Made by a program: the position numbers and the translations under genes | Notes under the pieces: generated by a model | The model's database searches: none | Told to the model about the DNA's origin: nothing | Seen by the model: the letters and a program-made list of their open reading frames with translations, nothing else | NCBI RefSeq assembly: GCF_902686445.1 | Contig: NC_062219.1 | Location: 114,391,160-114,455,159, forward strand | Source: Sciurus carolinensis | Taxonomy: Eukaryota; Chordata; Mammalia; Rodentia; Sciuridae | Length of the DNA stretch: 64,000 nucleotides | Direction of reading: 5' to 3' | Shown: positions 11,900-23,617 of the stretch, piece by piece | How positions within the stretch are numbered: position 1 is the first letter of the stretch | Layout of the letters: each line of letters opens with the position of its first letter

Positions 11900-12720
11900 A
11901 GTGTTAGAAGCTGGACAGGAGTTTGTGGAGAGCAGGGCTTAACCAGAGAAATGTGTAGGCACCCTGGTAAACCTCGCTCCTTGACAGCTGTTGGCATAGC
12001 TAAGATCACTGTATGGGATCCCTGTCATTTGGGAGAGAGGGGCTGTGACTTCCTGAGGAGGAGAGATAAGAACTTGGTCTCTATTTGAAGAGGTTGAGCC
12101 AGGAGGCCAGACAAAGGTCTAGGCAGGGAGGAATCGGCGTAACCACATAGGAATGCCCAGATGTGGTTTAGGAGAGGAATAAATCTATGAGAAGGAAGAG
12201 GGGAAGGAAAGGGAAATAACCCTGGGGGAAGGTGGGACGACCGTACATCGGCTCAAAAGGGGAGATGTTGGTAGGTTTCTTTGGGAGCGAATGAGGATGC
12301 AGAAGAGCAAGCGGCAGGAGTTTAACCCAGTCAAGGTGAAGTTCTAAAGAAAGTTTGGTTACAACATTTTTAAGAGTTCAGTTTATTTTTTCACTTTACC
12401 TGATGACTTTGGGTGACAAGGAATACAGAAATGCAAAGGGACTCCAAGAGCCTTGGTATGTTGTTGGGAAACTTGGGAAATGAATTCAGGCCTATTACCT
12501 GATTGAAAGGAGGTAAGCACTCCAAAACAAGGAATGATTTCATGAAGAATAGAGGTAGAGACAGTTGGTGCCCTTTTGCTGGAAATGGGGATGGCTTCAA
12601 CCCATCCCGAGAAGGTGTCTACCATAACCAAAAGGTATTTAGATTTTCTTACTGTGGGCATAGAGTGAAATCAAGTTGCCAGTCTACCCCTGGAATAGCA
12701 CCTTGGACCTGGTGAGTAAA
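11900..12720 (-). pseudogene. Retroviral integrase remnant
   Basis: The catalytic-core portion is at about 12383-12700, and a C-terminal-domain-like piece (PTAVKERGLPG) at about 11950-12005. The first core Asp is recognisable. The second Asp position reads Gly (SGNRPEF), and the catalytic Glu position near the SSGK motif reads Lys, so two of the three catalytic residues are lost in addition to the frameshifts. Confidence 0.75.
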
Positions 12721-12921
12721 AAAAGTAGGGGGTCTGACGGCTGTAGGATTAGTTAGTAGATAAACTTCACATGTGGACAAGAGTTCTTTCAGAAATGAGA
12801 TGTCAGAAGAGGATAGTTGCAAATGAGTCTTAGTGAATTGTGAGAGTGAACGAAGGTTGGGGTGAAATAAAAGGTGGAGTATGAAAGTATCTCCCTGTTG
12901 GGAGGCGGTGGAGGTGAGGGA

Positions 12922-13230
12922 TTATGGAGAGTCATAGTGGGGGCTGGTGTGCATGATAGGGCCCTTCAAGCGAATGAGTGCAGGTGAGCAAGTAGCTACA
13001 GAGGGTGTGTGGGTGTCCCAGACCTTGGGGTCAACAAGGGAGGGAGGAAGGGTACATGAAGACTCAGGTTGGGTTGTATGTTCCTGCAAGGTCATGAGGA
13101 GAGGAAAAGCAGAGGAGTCTAGGTGGAGGCACATGGTGGGTGAGAAGGAAATAGAGGCACCCAATTTGCTTAGAATGTCCCTTCCCAGGAGGGAAATGGG
13201 ACACATAGGAATTATCCAAAAGGAATGAAT
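12922..13230 (-). pseudogene. Reverse transcriptase N-terminal stub
   Basis: The LLGRDILSKLGA motif at about 13150-13190 (minus strand) marks the protease/reverse-transcriptase junction of gammaretroviruses. The palm domain (YXDD) and RNase H are absent, removed by an internal deletion before the integrase part near 12720. Confidence 0.7.
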
Positions 13231-13249
13231 GAAGCCAATTTGTCCAATA

Positions 13250-13480
13250 TGTCAACTTATTGGAGGGGTTTGTAGGGAGTGGTATGGTTTTCCCTCTACC
13301 CAGGTAATAGAAGACCTGGCAGAAGAAGTGGGTCCCCCAAAATCCTGCAGGACTGAGAAGGTGGCTCCAGTGTCTATAAGGAAAGGGAGCTGCCTGCCTG
13401 CCACCGTAAGGGTCAGCTGGGGCTCCTGAGTGGTGGTGGTGGTTTGGGTGTAGAAGTCCCGGGCCCCGTCAGTCATCCAT
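13250..13480 (-). pseudogene. Retroviral protease remnant
   Basis: The minus strand carries the aspartic-protease active-site motif LIDTGAT (13361-13380) in a short open stretch between the nucleocapsid and the reverse transcriptase stub. The catalytic Asp is kept, but the surrounding polyprotein is frameshifted. Confidence 0.8.
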
Positions 13481-13569
13481 TGCCAATCCCAGTAAGTCAC
13501 TGGGGGAAGGGGGTGAGGGTGACCTGGCACTTCTGAGTACCAGGGCAATCCACTGCCCAAAGTCCCTGT

Positions 13570-15000
13570 TGATGGCATTTTGGACAAGGACCTGGGGGCT
13601 ACTGGAGGTTGGGGCAGACTCTTGCCCAGTGACCCTCTTTTCCACACTTGAGGCATGAGCCTGGAGGTCTTCTGGGAGCTGGGGTGCACCTAGAGATGGC
13701 CAGTTGGGCAGGTCTAGCTGGCTGAAAGACTTTGACTCACATTAGGTATTTTAGTTTTTGTTTGTTTTCTCCCTTTCTGTTATACACCCTGAATGCCCCA
13801 GCTAGAACCTCTCGCTGTGGGGTAAAGGGCCCCCTGTCCAACCACCTCAATTTAACCTTTATGTCTGGGTAACTTTGAGAAAAAAATAAGTCATGAGTAG
13901 CTGTTGTCCCTCTGGAGTTTCAAGGTCCTGGTTAGTATACCTGAGCATGGCCTCTGTGCGGTGACTCAGAAAGGCAGATGGGTTTTCAGTCTTGTCCTGT
14001 TTTACTTCCTGAAGTTTATCACAGGTAATAGGCTTGGTGGTGGCCTTTCAAAGGCCTTCAAGGACACAAGTTTGGAACTCGTCCCGCTGCAGACACCCGA
14101 TCCCTGTGTTATAGTCCCATCGGGGCTCCCTATCTGGTACTGCTTTCACCCCAGTGGGATGGGTCGGGTCTGTTGGTGAACCTCATCTGCATAACTGCAC
14201 ACCTGTTCCCAGACTCTCCTGCGCTCCTCGGGGGTCAAGGTGTTGGACATGTTCATATAAATATCATGCCAAGTAAGATCATAAGACTAAGTAAGATACT
14301 GGAATTCCTTTATGAAGTTTGCAGCGTTGGAGGTGAAGGAGCCTAGCCACTTCTCTATCTGGGAAAGATCAGAAAGTGAAAAAGGAACACGGACTCTGAT
14401 CACTCCCTCCATGGGGGAGCTAGAACATGTGCGCAAGACCCCGTGACAGGAGGACTAGGCAGGCTGGCAGGGGTGGGGATGGCGGTGGGGAAGCAGAAAC
14501 GGAGTGGGGCAAAGGAGATGGAGGAGCCAGGGCAGGAAAGGCTTCTGCCCCAGGAGACCAGTATGGGGTGGTTTGTTAGCTGGGTGGAAGTTGGAGAAGG
14601 AGGAGGGATTAGGAGGGGGAGAAGCCAAAAGGAGGTGTCCGGGTTTGCAGGAAGAGCAAAGATCAGGTTTAGTGCGCAAGAAAGAGAAAGCTTAAAGAAT
14701 TTCTTTCCACTTGCCCGCTCACTCACAGAAGTTGTATAAGTCCCGTAAAACTAATTAGTATCCAAAGTGCCATTAACCGACCACCTAGATTGATTATCCA
14801 AAGGATACTGTGGCCAAATATCATTACACAAGCAAATATGTTTTGGTGGCTTCAGGTCAGGGATCAGGTGAAGGGATTTAAAATTTTCTAGTAAACGTCC
14901 CAAAGGGTGAGTCTGCCAGAATGGAAGACCTAGATCCTATAGTGGAGACTGAGAAACAGCCAAGTGGGTGTCCAAGGCATCCCGAGGTCACAGACTAATT
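13570..15000 (-). pseudogene. gag remnant (matrix, capsid, nucleocapsid)
   Basis: Minus-strand fragments in shifting frames resemble gammaretroviral matrix (about 14690-14990) and capsid (about 14170-14400). A nucleocapsid follows with two zinc knuckles at about 13575-13660. The first knuckle fits CX2CX4HX4C. In the second the histidine position is leucine, and a stop lies between them. Broken and non-coding. Confidence 0.75.
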
Positions 15001-15442
15001 GACTGGAGATGAGAAGGCAGCACAACGAGGGGAGCCATCACCCCATCAGTGTGTGCCTGGCAAAAACCGAGAGGGTTGAAGACCTGGTGCCAGAAATTTT
15101 GAGAGGGAAAGTGAAGAGGAACCTCAACCCAAAGAGAGAATCTCCACCATAAAGATCAGGGACCCACCTGTCAGATAAGGTCAACTAAGGGGCCAGCCGT
15201 AACTGTAAAAGTCATGGCTGGGGAAACCCCACTCCTCCACCACCTCAAGGGCACTGGATGATCAATGGTCACATCTCAGGTCAGCGGAGGAGTGTTTAAG
15301 TCCACCTAGGGAAAACTGACCAATCTGAAGCCAGTGGTAGATGTGCAACCAGCAACCAGGCGAATGGAAGGCGAGAGCAGCATCCGGGGGACTGGGGCGA
15401 CAGGTGGGATCCCACGCACCCAAGTGGTAGTAGAAGAGCCCA

Positions 15443-15461
15443 TCTGAGTCACGGCACCCAG
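15443..15461 (-). other. Retroviral primer-binding site, tRNA-His type
   Basis: The minus strand reads TGGGTGCCGTGACTCAGAT. This fits the complement of the tRNA-His 3' end with one extra G and one substitution. It lies just inside the 5' LTR, as expected. Confidence 0.65.
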
Positions 15462-15469
15462 AAAACCAC

Positions 15470-15701
15470 CGCGGACCTGGGAACTCACAAGAGATTTTAA
15501 TAAGCAGATGAACAGGGTGTCCGCCTTTAAGGGCGAGAGAAAGAAAGAACTCTAATAGCAGGGGAACCACACTTAAGTAGTGGAAGGCCAAGGGCTAATT
15601 GGACCAATGACTAATGAGGAAGTTAACAATCTAGACTGAAAAATAGTGTGTGGGGAGGGGGCAGAATCAGGGGAGAAATGGTTGCAGCCTTGTTCCTTTC
15701 A
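15470..15701 (-). repeat. 5' LTR of the provirus
   Basis: It matches the 3' LTR along its length (shared AGAGATTTTAATAAGCAGA, GAAGTTAACAATCTAGA, TTGTTCCTTTCA) with scattered differences and small indels, so the insertion is old. It starts TGAAAGG on the minus strand at 15701. The inner edge lies between the primer-binding site and about 15480. Confidence 0.8.
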
Positions 15702-15837
15702 AAAATATCTTAAAAATAGCACTGATGTGAACTACAGTGAATTTCCCACCTGAAAGAATGGAAGCCAGAAGCATGTGGAATCCCTTTTTTGCAAAGGCCG
15801 AAAATAAAAACAACCTGGTTTAAAAATGAGCCATGGA

Positions 15838-16035
15838 CCCAGCGTGGTAGTCCAGGTTTGCAATCCCAGCTATTCTGGAGGCTGAGGCAGGAGAAGCACG
15901 GTTCCAGGCCAGCAGGGGAAGCTTGGCAGGACCTTGTCTCAAAATAAAATTTAACAAGGTTGGGGATGTAGCTCAGTCGTAGGGGACTTGCCTACCATGT
16001 TGGAGGGTGTGGGTTCAACACCAGTAGGGGGAGCA
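15838..16035 (+). repeat. SINE, 7SL/ID composite
   Basis: TTTGCAATCCCAGCTATTCT head, GGTTGGGGATGTAGCTCAGT tail, right of the provirus. Confidence 0.8.
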
Positions 16036-16626
16036 ATAAATTTGAATAGAGATTTTTCCAAAGATATACAAATAACCAATATTCAGCATCAGTACCCATT
16101 AAATGAGGGCAAATGAAAACAAAAAGATGGTATTGCACATCTTCCAGGATTGCGGTAAGCAAAAGCACAGCCAATACACGAGTTGGAAAGGTCGTGGAGA
16201 AATTAGACTCCTCAGACGTTGCTGGTCAGAGCGTAAAGCAGTGCAGTCACTTTGGAAAGCTATTTTTCTCTTATTCAAAATGGTAAACATAGAGTTGGCA
16301 TGTGACTCTTGGTTATACAACAAAGAGAAATGAAAATGTATGTCCGCACAAAAACTTGTTCACAAATGCTTATAGTAGCACGTGCTCATATAGCTCAAGT
16401 GGAACGAAATCAAATGTCCAGCAACTAAAAAAATGAATAAACAAACCAAATATTTCCATATAGTGGACTATGATCCAGCCATGAAAAGGAATGAAGTGTT
16501 TATATAACTGCTCCAGCAAATAGAGGAACCTTAAAAACATTATGCTCAATGAGAGAAGCCAGTCACAAGGAACATATATTGTTACATTAAGTTTTCATGA
16601 AATGTTAAGAATAGGTGAATGTATAA
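16036..16626 (+). mobile_element. Ancient L1 3' fragment
   Basis: Decayed ORF2 C-terminal-like sequence: CAGCATCAGTACCCATTAAA, ATGGTAAACATAGAGTTGGC, CATATAGTGGACTATGATCC. It is followed by the GAAA repeat, and L1-like sequence resumes at about 16709. Confidence 0.6.
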
Positions 16627-16636
16627 GAAAGAAAAA

Positions 16637-16708
<72 letters not shown>
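16627..16708. repeat. (GAAA)n microsatellite
   Basis: About 20 GAAA units. Forced open frames here give spurious Lys/Arg/Glu-rich proteins. Confidence 0.95.
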
Positions 16709-16709
<1 letters not shown>

Positions 16710-16834
16710 TGGTGGCTGCCCGGGTCTGCAGGAGTGGAGAATGTTATAAACAGAAAAATGGCCCTCCAGCTTTATCCATGTCCTCATCTCTGGAGCCTGT
16801 GAATATCACCTGTATATATCACATGCTGATGTCA

Positions 16835-16998
16835 TTAAGGATCTTACCCAGGGGCACTTTACCACTGAGTCACATCCCCAGCCCTTTTAAAATTGCTTTT
16901 ATTTTAAAAAACTGGGTCTCACTAAATTGCTGAGGCTGGCTTTGAACTTGCAATCCTCCAGCTTCAGCCTCTGTGATTACAGGGATGCCACTGCTCTG
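16835..16998 (-). repeat. SINE, 7SL/ID composite
   Basis: TACCACTGAGTCACATCCCC and GCTGAGGCTGGCTTTGAAC in reverse orientation. Confidence 0.8.
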
Positions 16999-17419
16999 GG
17001 CAAGTTACAGATCTTGAGGTGGGGAGATTATTCTGGATTATGAGGATGGGAAATAAATGCAATCACGTTTGTCCTTCTAAGAGGAGGCAGAGGGAGGTTT
17101 GCACAGTCAGAGAAGGGACTTGAAGATGGGGCAGACGTGTGAAGCTGCGGGCTTTGAAGATCACAGAGTCCCCTGCTGAGGAGTGCCTGCAGCCACTGAA
17201 GCCAGAGGAGGCAAGGAATAGTTCTCTCCTAGAGCTCTGGAAGGACCGCCCACCTGACACTTTAATCTTGGTACAGGGGATACTGGTTTTAGATTTAGTG
17301 CCTCCAGAACTTTCAGATCATAAATTAGTTTCATGCCATCACGTTCTCAGGAATAGGAAACCAATACACAGTGTTACTACTAATAGGCATGGGTGATAAA
17401 GATATCCTAAAATTGGAGA

Positions 17420-17632
17420 GTTGGTGTGGTGGCTCATGTCTGTAATCCTAGCAGCTTGGGAGGCTGAGGCAGGAGGATCTTCAGTTCAAAGCCAGCCTCA
17501 GCAACTTCATGAGGCTCTAAGCAATCTGATGAGACACCATCTCAAAAAATAAAAAAGGGCTGGGAATGTGACTCAGTGGCTAAGGGCCCCTGGGTTCCAT
17601 CCCCAGTTCCAAAAACATGCAAAAAAAAAAAA
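17420..17632 (+). repeat. SINE, 7SL/ID composite
   Basis: TGTCTGTAATCCTAGCAGCT head, AAGGGCTGGGAATGTGACTC tail, poly-A end. Confidence 0.85.
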
Positions 17633-17717
17633 TACTATTGGATCATGGTGATGGTTGTACATGTCAGGGATATACCAAGAACCACTGACTCATACGATTT
17701 GTTGAGAGACTTTTCTC

Positions 17718-17935
17718 CACATTTTTGGGTGCAGGGGAGGAACCAGGGATAGAACCCAGGGGCCTTTAACCACTGAGTCACATCCCCAACCCTTTTTATA
17801 TTTCATTTACAGATAGGATCTCATTGAGTTGCTTAGCGCCTCTCGGTTGCTGAGGCTGGCTTTGAACTCATGATCCTCCTGCCTCAGCCTCCCAAGTTGC
17901 CAGGATTACAGGTGTGCGCCACCATGCCCGGCTTC
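17718..17935 (-). repeat. SINE, 7SL/ID composite
   Basis: AACCACTGAGTCACATCCCC, then GCCTCAGCCTCCCAAGTTGC and GCGCCACCATGCCCGGC. Well preserved. Confidence 0.85.
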
Positions 17936-18165
17936 ACATGTTTTTATTGGTGCGTTATATTTGTATATACTGATGGGATTTGTTTTGACATATTTGTACA
18001 TGCACACAGTACACAATATAACAATATAATTTGGCCAATATCACTTGCTTCCTGCCTCCCTCCCCACCTCCACCCCACCTCCACCCCACCTCTGGTCCCT
18101 TTCCTGCCTCCCTCCCCACCTCCCCCCGACATTTGATCCCTTTCCTCTACTAATCTCACCTTGAT
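17936..18165 (-). mobile_element. L1 3'UTR tail on the minus strand
   Basis: TTTATTGGTGCGTTATATTT is followed by a C-rich tract (18051-18128, G-rich on the L1 sense strand), resembling the 3'UTR of another L1. It lies just before a second minus-strand L1 tail. The G-rich strand could form a quadruplex. Confidence 0.5.
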
Positions 18166-19714
18166 TTTCTTTTTCTTTTATTTTAAAAATTCATTCTAAT
18201 TAGTTATACATGATAGTAGAGTGTGTTTTGACATGTTATACACATATGGAGTATAGCTTCTCAATCTTCTGGTTGTACAGGAGGTAGAATTACATTGGTC
18301 TTGTAATCACGTATGCACATAGGACAATAATGTCCGATTCATTCTACAATCTTTCCTATTCCCATCCCCCTCCCTTCCCTTCATTCCCCTTTGTCTAATC
18401 CAAAGGGCTTCTATTCTTCCCTACCACCCCTCCCTTATTGTGAATCGACATCCAAATGTCAGAGAAGACATTCGGCCTTTGGTTGTCTGGGACTGGCTGA
18501 CTTTCCCTTTGATTTTCATGGGACACCCCACCCCCACCTCTTTTCCTTTTCCTCTCTAGCTTCCACATGTGAGAGAAAACATAGGACCCTTGACCTTCTG
18601 AGTTTGGCATATTTCCCTTAACATAATGGTCTCTAGTTCCATCCATTTTCCTGCAAATGACATAATTTCATTTTTCTTTATGGTTGAATAAAATTCCCAC
18701 ATTTTCTTTATCTATTCATCTGTTGATGGACGTGTAGGCTGGTTCCATAGCTTGGACGTGCTGCTATAAACACGGCTATGCAGGAATCCCTGGAGTGTAA
18801 TGACCTTAATTCTTCAGGATAAGTACCAAGGAGTGGGATAGCTGGGCCACCTGGTGGTTCCATGCGTAGTCTTGTGAGGACCCTCCATTCTGATTTCTAG
18901 AGTGGTTGCCCTAGTTTGCAATCCCAATAGTAGAAGCTTGTTTCTTTTTCTCCACATCCTATTGAGAGCCTTTTTATTACTGATTCAATCTTGTTTCTTC
19001 CTTCTTACTCGTCATTGGCCTGTTCAGGTTTTCTATACCTTTATGGTCCAGTTTGGAAGGCATGTGTCTGAGACTTACCCATTTCGTCTAGGTTTTCTAA
19101 TTTTTTGGATTATGGTTGTTCATAACAATCTCTAATGGTCCTTGATATTTCTGTGGTATCAGTTGTAACGTCTTCTTTTTCATCTCTGATTTTATCTGTT
19201 TGGGTCTGGTCTTTATTTCTTGGTGAGTTTAGCAAAAGATTTTAAAATTTTATCTTTCTCAAGAAAAATCAACTCTTCTTGTTGGTCTTTTGCATTGTTT
19301 TAAAGTCTCTATTTCATTTATTTCTGCTCTGATCATTGTTCCTTTTCTGATACTAATTTTAATTTTGTTCTGTTTTTACTTTTCTAGTTCCTTGAGTTGC
19401 ATTGTTAGGTTGCTTATTTGAGATCTTTTTATTTTTAGTTTTTTGATGTGAGTGCTTATTGCTATAAACTTCCCACATAGTGTTGCTTTTGCTGTGTCCC
19501 ATAGGTTTTGGTATGTTGTGTTTCTATTTTATTTCAAGACAGTTTAAATTTCCCTTTTCTTTGTTGATCTATTGATCATTCAAGAACAATTTCTATATAT
19601 TTATACAATTTCAAGTTCTTCTAGTTGTTGATTTCTAGCTTTGTTCCTGTTTTCAGAGAAGATACAGGGTATGATTTCAATTTTTCAAAAAATATGTTGA
19701 GACTAATTTTGTGC

Positions 19715-19850
19715 CCTAATATATACATATATTTCAAAATAATATATATACATATATATTACACACATACATATATATGTGTATACATATATATGTATGA
19801 ATTAAGTCACAAAATTAGTATATCTATAAATATATATATTTTCTGGATAA
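19715..19850. repeat. AT-rich (TATA/CATA) low-complexity tract
   Basis: Alternating TATACATATA-type sequence within the L1 composite. Confidence 0.7.
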
Positions 19851-20730
19851 TATTCCATGTACTGATAAGAAAAATGTGTATTCTATAGCCATTGGATGAA
19901 ATGTTCTATAAGTGTCTGTTAGGTCCTTTTGGTTTAATGTATAATTTTAACTCCGATTATTTTGGCTTTGTTTTTAGAATCTCTTTGTTCTGGAATTTTG
20001 ACAGTTTGATGATAATATGCCTTGGAGAGAATATTTCTTGATCAAATTTATTTGGGGTCCTTTGGGCTCCTTGGATCTGAATTTCTCTATTTCTCCCAGG
20101 ATTTGGGAAAATTTCAATCATTATTTTGTTAAATAAGTTTTCTATGTCTTTTCCCTAAAGTTAGGTCAGAAAATAAGCCTCAACAATTTCCAAGCCTTTT
20201 TCCTATAATTCTGTGGCTACTCCTATAACATGAATATTTGTTTGCTTAATAGTATTATAGATATTTTGTAGACTTTCTTTATTCTTTGTTTTTGTTTTTT
20301 TTGGATCTGGCTGGGGTTATTTTAAAAGACCATTCTTCAAGTTCAGAAATTCTTACTTTTACTTGATGTAGTCTCCTGTTGAAACTTTCAATCATACTTT
20401 TATTTCACTTTTTGAGTTCTGCAGCTCCAAGATTTGTCTAGTTCATTTTTATAATACATATGTCTTTACTGAATTTTTCATTTTGATCATGAACTGTTTT
20501 ACTAATTTTATTGAATTGTATTCTCTTGTATCTTGTTGCATGTCCTTGTACTTATTATTTTGAATTCTTTTTGAAACATTTTTCAATTTCTTTTTATTCA
20601 AGATCAGTTGCTAGAGAATTATTTTCTTCCTTTGGAGGAGTCATGTAGGCTTGCTTTTTCTTAATTTGGATATCCCTTAGTTGATATTTGCACATGTGGT
20701 AGCTCAGTTGTCTCTACCAGTTTTATTGGT

Positions 20731-20732
20731 GC

Positions 20733-20763
<31 letters not shown>

Positions 20764-20777
20764 CACGAGCGCACACA
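20731..20777. repeat. (GT)n with GC-alternating end
   Basis: A GT run passes into GCGCGCGCAC, an alternating purine-pyrimidine stretch able to adopt Z-DNA. Confidence 0.9.
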
Positions 20778-21105
20778 TTAGTCAGTATTCCATCACTGTG
20801 ACAAAACACCTGAGGTAAACAATTTAGAAGGAGGAAAGGTTTATTTTGCCTCACAGTTTCAGAGGATTTGAAACTTGGTCACTTGTCCCTGTTGCCTTTG
20901 GGCAGTGCATCATGTGGAGAGTATGTGGCAGAAAAAGCATGGTGTCTGGGAAGGGAAAAAACAGAGGAAAGGCCTGGGTCTTAGTATCCCTTTGAGAGTA
21001 TGTCCCAGTGACCTAACTCCCTCCTACGAGGCTCCACCTCTTAGAGGTTCCACCAGGCTGGAGATCAAGCCTTAACATCTGAACCTTTATCCAAACCGCA
21101 GGATG
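20778..21105 (-). repeat. MaLR-like LTR
   Basis: Begins TTAGTCAGTATTCCATCACT, with GGTTTATTTTGCCTCACAGT, and ends near CTGAACCTTTATCCAAACC. It shares its plan with the copy at 58227-58670 and resembles mammalian-apparent LTR (THE1/MST-like) elements in reverse. Confidence 0.5.
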
Positions 21106-21989
21106 TAGTAAAAGACTATTTCTTGGAGATGTGTCTTAGGTGTTGGTTGAGGAGGTTACTTTTGGGTCAGTTCTGGGTGGGCGTTATAGGACAGTCCTCC
21201 TATAGCTTCTCCCGCTATATCAGTGTCAGTGGTGCCTGTGGCTGTGGGTACAGGGCATCCATCAGTTTCTGGGAGTGGGTGGGGTCAGAGCCACCCTGGT
21301 GGGCCCAAGCAGTTGGCAGAGCAGTGGAGACAGGGCACCTCTCAGATCCTGAGGGTTCTTGGGGGTGGAGCTTCTCCAGCAGGCCGGGCTGGGCGTGGTG
21401 TGGCGCATGTAGCAGCCGGGATAGGGCCGTGGGTGGGTTTGGCCTCAAAAGGGTGCCCAGCAGCTTCAGCCTGGTTGGAAGAAGGTGCAGCATGGACTGG
21501 GCTCCCTCACTGGGGCAACGTGGAGGTGGACACCAGCTCCCCAGCTGGGCTCGGGCTGCAGGATTCCCCAGGGGTAAAATCTCAGGTGTCTGTGGTGTCA
21601 GTGGGGACCGCCAGGGTCCTCCGGCTCACCTTTTCCCTATCATGGGAAGACACAGGCATTTCATCCCTTCTTTACAAGGCCACCTGAAGTCCGCGTTCCA
21701 CGCGTCTCCATTTTGTCGGCTCTACACTGCTGCATTCTCCTCTAAATGTTCTTGTCAAATAGCAGCTGTCTGTTCTTTGCTGTGATCCCTTTTTGTGCAA
21801 GAGAAGCATGTCTGGCACCTCTGGTAAGCCATCTTGCCAGAAGTCCCTGAAAAATCAGAATTTTACATTTTAATAAGTCGATTTCATATTATATGAATTT
21901 TATCTCATAAAGCTGTTGAAAGACTTGGTGACCTTGGGTTAAATAAAGATTTCTTTGCTATGACAAAAATGTGATCCCTACAAATTATA

Positions 21990-22380
21990 TATAGGTTTTT
22001 TTTTTTTTTTAGATATAACACATTCTGTTTATTCATTAATCAGTTCATGGACATTTGGATTATTTCCCAACTTGGGCTATTATGAATAACACTGCTATGA
22101 ACATTCATATACAAATTTTGTATGAACATATGTTGCCATTTCTTTTGGGTATATACTTACAAGTGCAATTACTAGGTCATACAGTAACTCTGTTTAACTT
22201 TTTTTTTATTGTAAACAAATGGGATATATGTTGTTTCTCTGTTTGTACATGGCATAAAGGCATACCATTTGTGTTATATAGGATTTCATCTAAAGAAAAC
22301 AACATAACATGCGACATACTGTAAGATTTTCATTCCACAGAGGGAAAAAACTATAAGAAAAAAAAAAATCCACCAGATGG
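21990..22380 (-). mobile_element. Old L1 fragment
   Basis: CAGTTCATGGACATTTGGAT and GCTATTATGAATAACACTGC are the reversed L1 ORF2 tail. A separate tail-like piece (22200-22330) with GTAAACAAATGGGATATATG follows. Confidence 0.5.
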
Positions 22381-23569
22381 GTGTTGACCAGGGACTGAGG
22401 GGCTTACTTTCAAGGGGCACGGGGAAACTTTTGGGGGTAATAGAACTCTTCTCTATCTCAAATATGGTAGTAGATATAAGTCCTTAAGGGTTTGTCCAAT
22501 TCCAAGAAGTGTCCATTGAAATGGGTGAATATTACTGTATATAAATCAGATCTTAATTTTTTTCGATTCGAAAAATAAAGGTAAAGAAAAAATAATGCTG
22601 TGTTGAATTATTTTGTAGACAGACATCTAACATATACAAACTTCTAGAGATTTTGGTAAATACCTACAACTTCACCCAGGGTCACACACAATGTTCCCCA
22701 CAGAGCAGGACTTACTGAGGGGCCTTAGTAGGAGCATCGATTGCAGGCACATGACATCCCTGGAACGAGAGGTAAGACCCCCACTCCTGAAGCCACTTGC
22801 TGTTCTGAGGGAGGGAAGAAGCACGTGTGTGGGACAGGAAGACAGCCTCTGAACCAGGGGTCTGAGGACCCAGCGAAAGGCATTGACAAGGGTAGGGCGT
22901 GAGGAAAATGGAACACACCTCCTGTAGCCAGGAGGTTTGAAGTGACCACCGCATCACCCCCGTGCCTCGCGCCAGGCAGCAAGGTGTAAGAATAAAGGAG
23001 TGAGTGAGTTAAGAGACAGTAGCAGTTTGGAGTCAGCAAAGAAAAGAACTTCTTTGGTTTGGGATTTGGGGGTTCAAGTCAGTTTAAGACGGTGGCCGTG
23101 CAAGCTGGAGAACGTGTTGCTGAGTCCCATATAAAGAGAAGCAAGGTGACCCAGGTGGGTAGGGGGAGCACACCTAATCCTGGGGGTCCGCCTTGGTCCC
23201 TGCAACCCAGAAGAGCAGATGACATGGCGACAGGGTGTCGGAAGCTGATCCTTTTAGTGAAGGGTGGGGTCGTGGGTCAGATGCTGGGTCATTTCAGCTG
23301 GAGCTGGGTGCCTGTGGAGGCGAGATAGGGCTGGGGGAGGAAGCCCCGGGGGCCAGCCTGTGTGCGGGCAGGGCGAGGACAGGGGAGGAAGGGGCTGTGG
23401 GCGGGATATCTGGAGAGGAGGTGGGCGAGGGGAAGCCTTGTGGTAGCTTTAGGAAGCCTGCAAGAGGGCGTGGAGTCTAGAGAGCTGATGGGTGAGTAGA
23501 GACGACTGTGGCAGAGGCAGAGAGGAAGAGAGACAGGACCCTGAGAGGAGACCATGAGAGGAGAGGCAG

Positions 23570-23617
<48 letters not shown>

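Larger units (their letters stand above)
11208..15701 (-). mobile_element. Endogenous gammaretrovirus-like provirus, heavily degraded
   Basis: Two about 240-bp LTRs frame gag, protease, a short reverse transcriptase stub and integrase remnants in the correct order on the minus strand. A primer-binding site resembling the complement of tRNA-His and a polypurine tract sit at the expected places. Most of reverse transcriptase and RNase H is missing (only about 200 bp between the stub and integrase), and env is essentially absent. Multiple frameshifts and stops mean it cannot make functional proteins. The tRNA-His primer and the two-knuckle nucleocapsid suggest a class I (HERV-H/F-like) lineage. 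Confidence 0.85.
18166..21848 (-). mobile_element. Long minus-strand L1 composite
   Basis: 18190-18990 is the L1 3'UTR and ORF2 C-terminus in reverse. 19020-19640 matches reversed ORF2 upstream of the reverse transcriptase core (GTATCAGTTGTAACGTCTTC). 19900-20720 resembles reversed 5' L1 sequence. The 21830 end reads, in reverse, ACTTCTGGCAAGATGGC, like an L1 5'UTR start. It is far too short for an intact L1, so internal ORF2 sequence is deleted. A MaLR-like LTR and a GT repeat interrupt it. The 5' assignment is less certain than the 3' one. Confidence 0.55.

Noticed and set aside
16542..16802. Lys/Glu/Arg-repeat protein
   Set aside because: Produced by a GAAA microsatellite inside L1 debris.
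21123..21785. 220-codon open frame on the + strand
   Set aside because: It lies in GC-rich, minus-strand L1 5'-like sequence, has no known domain or splice context, and overlaps another frame of similar quality.
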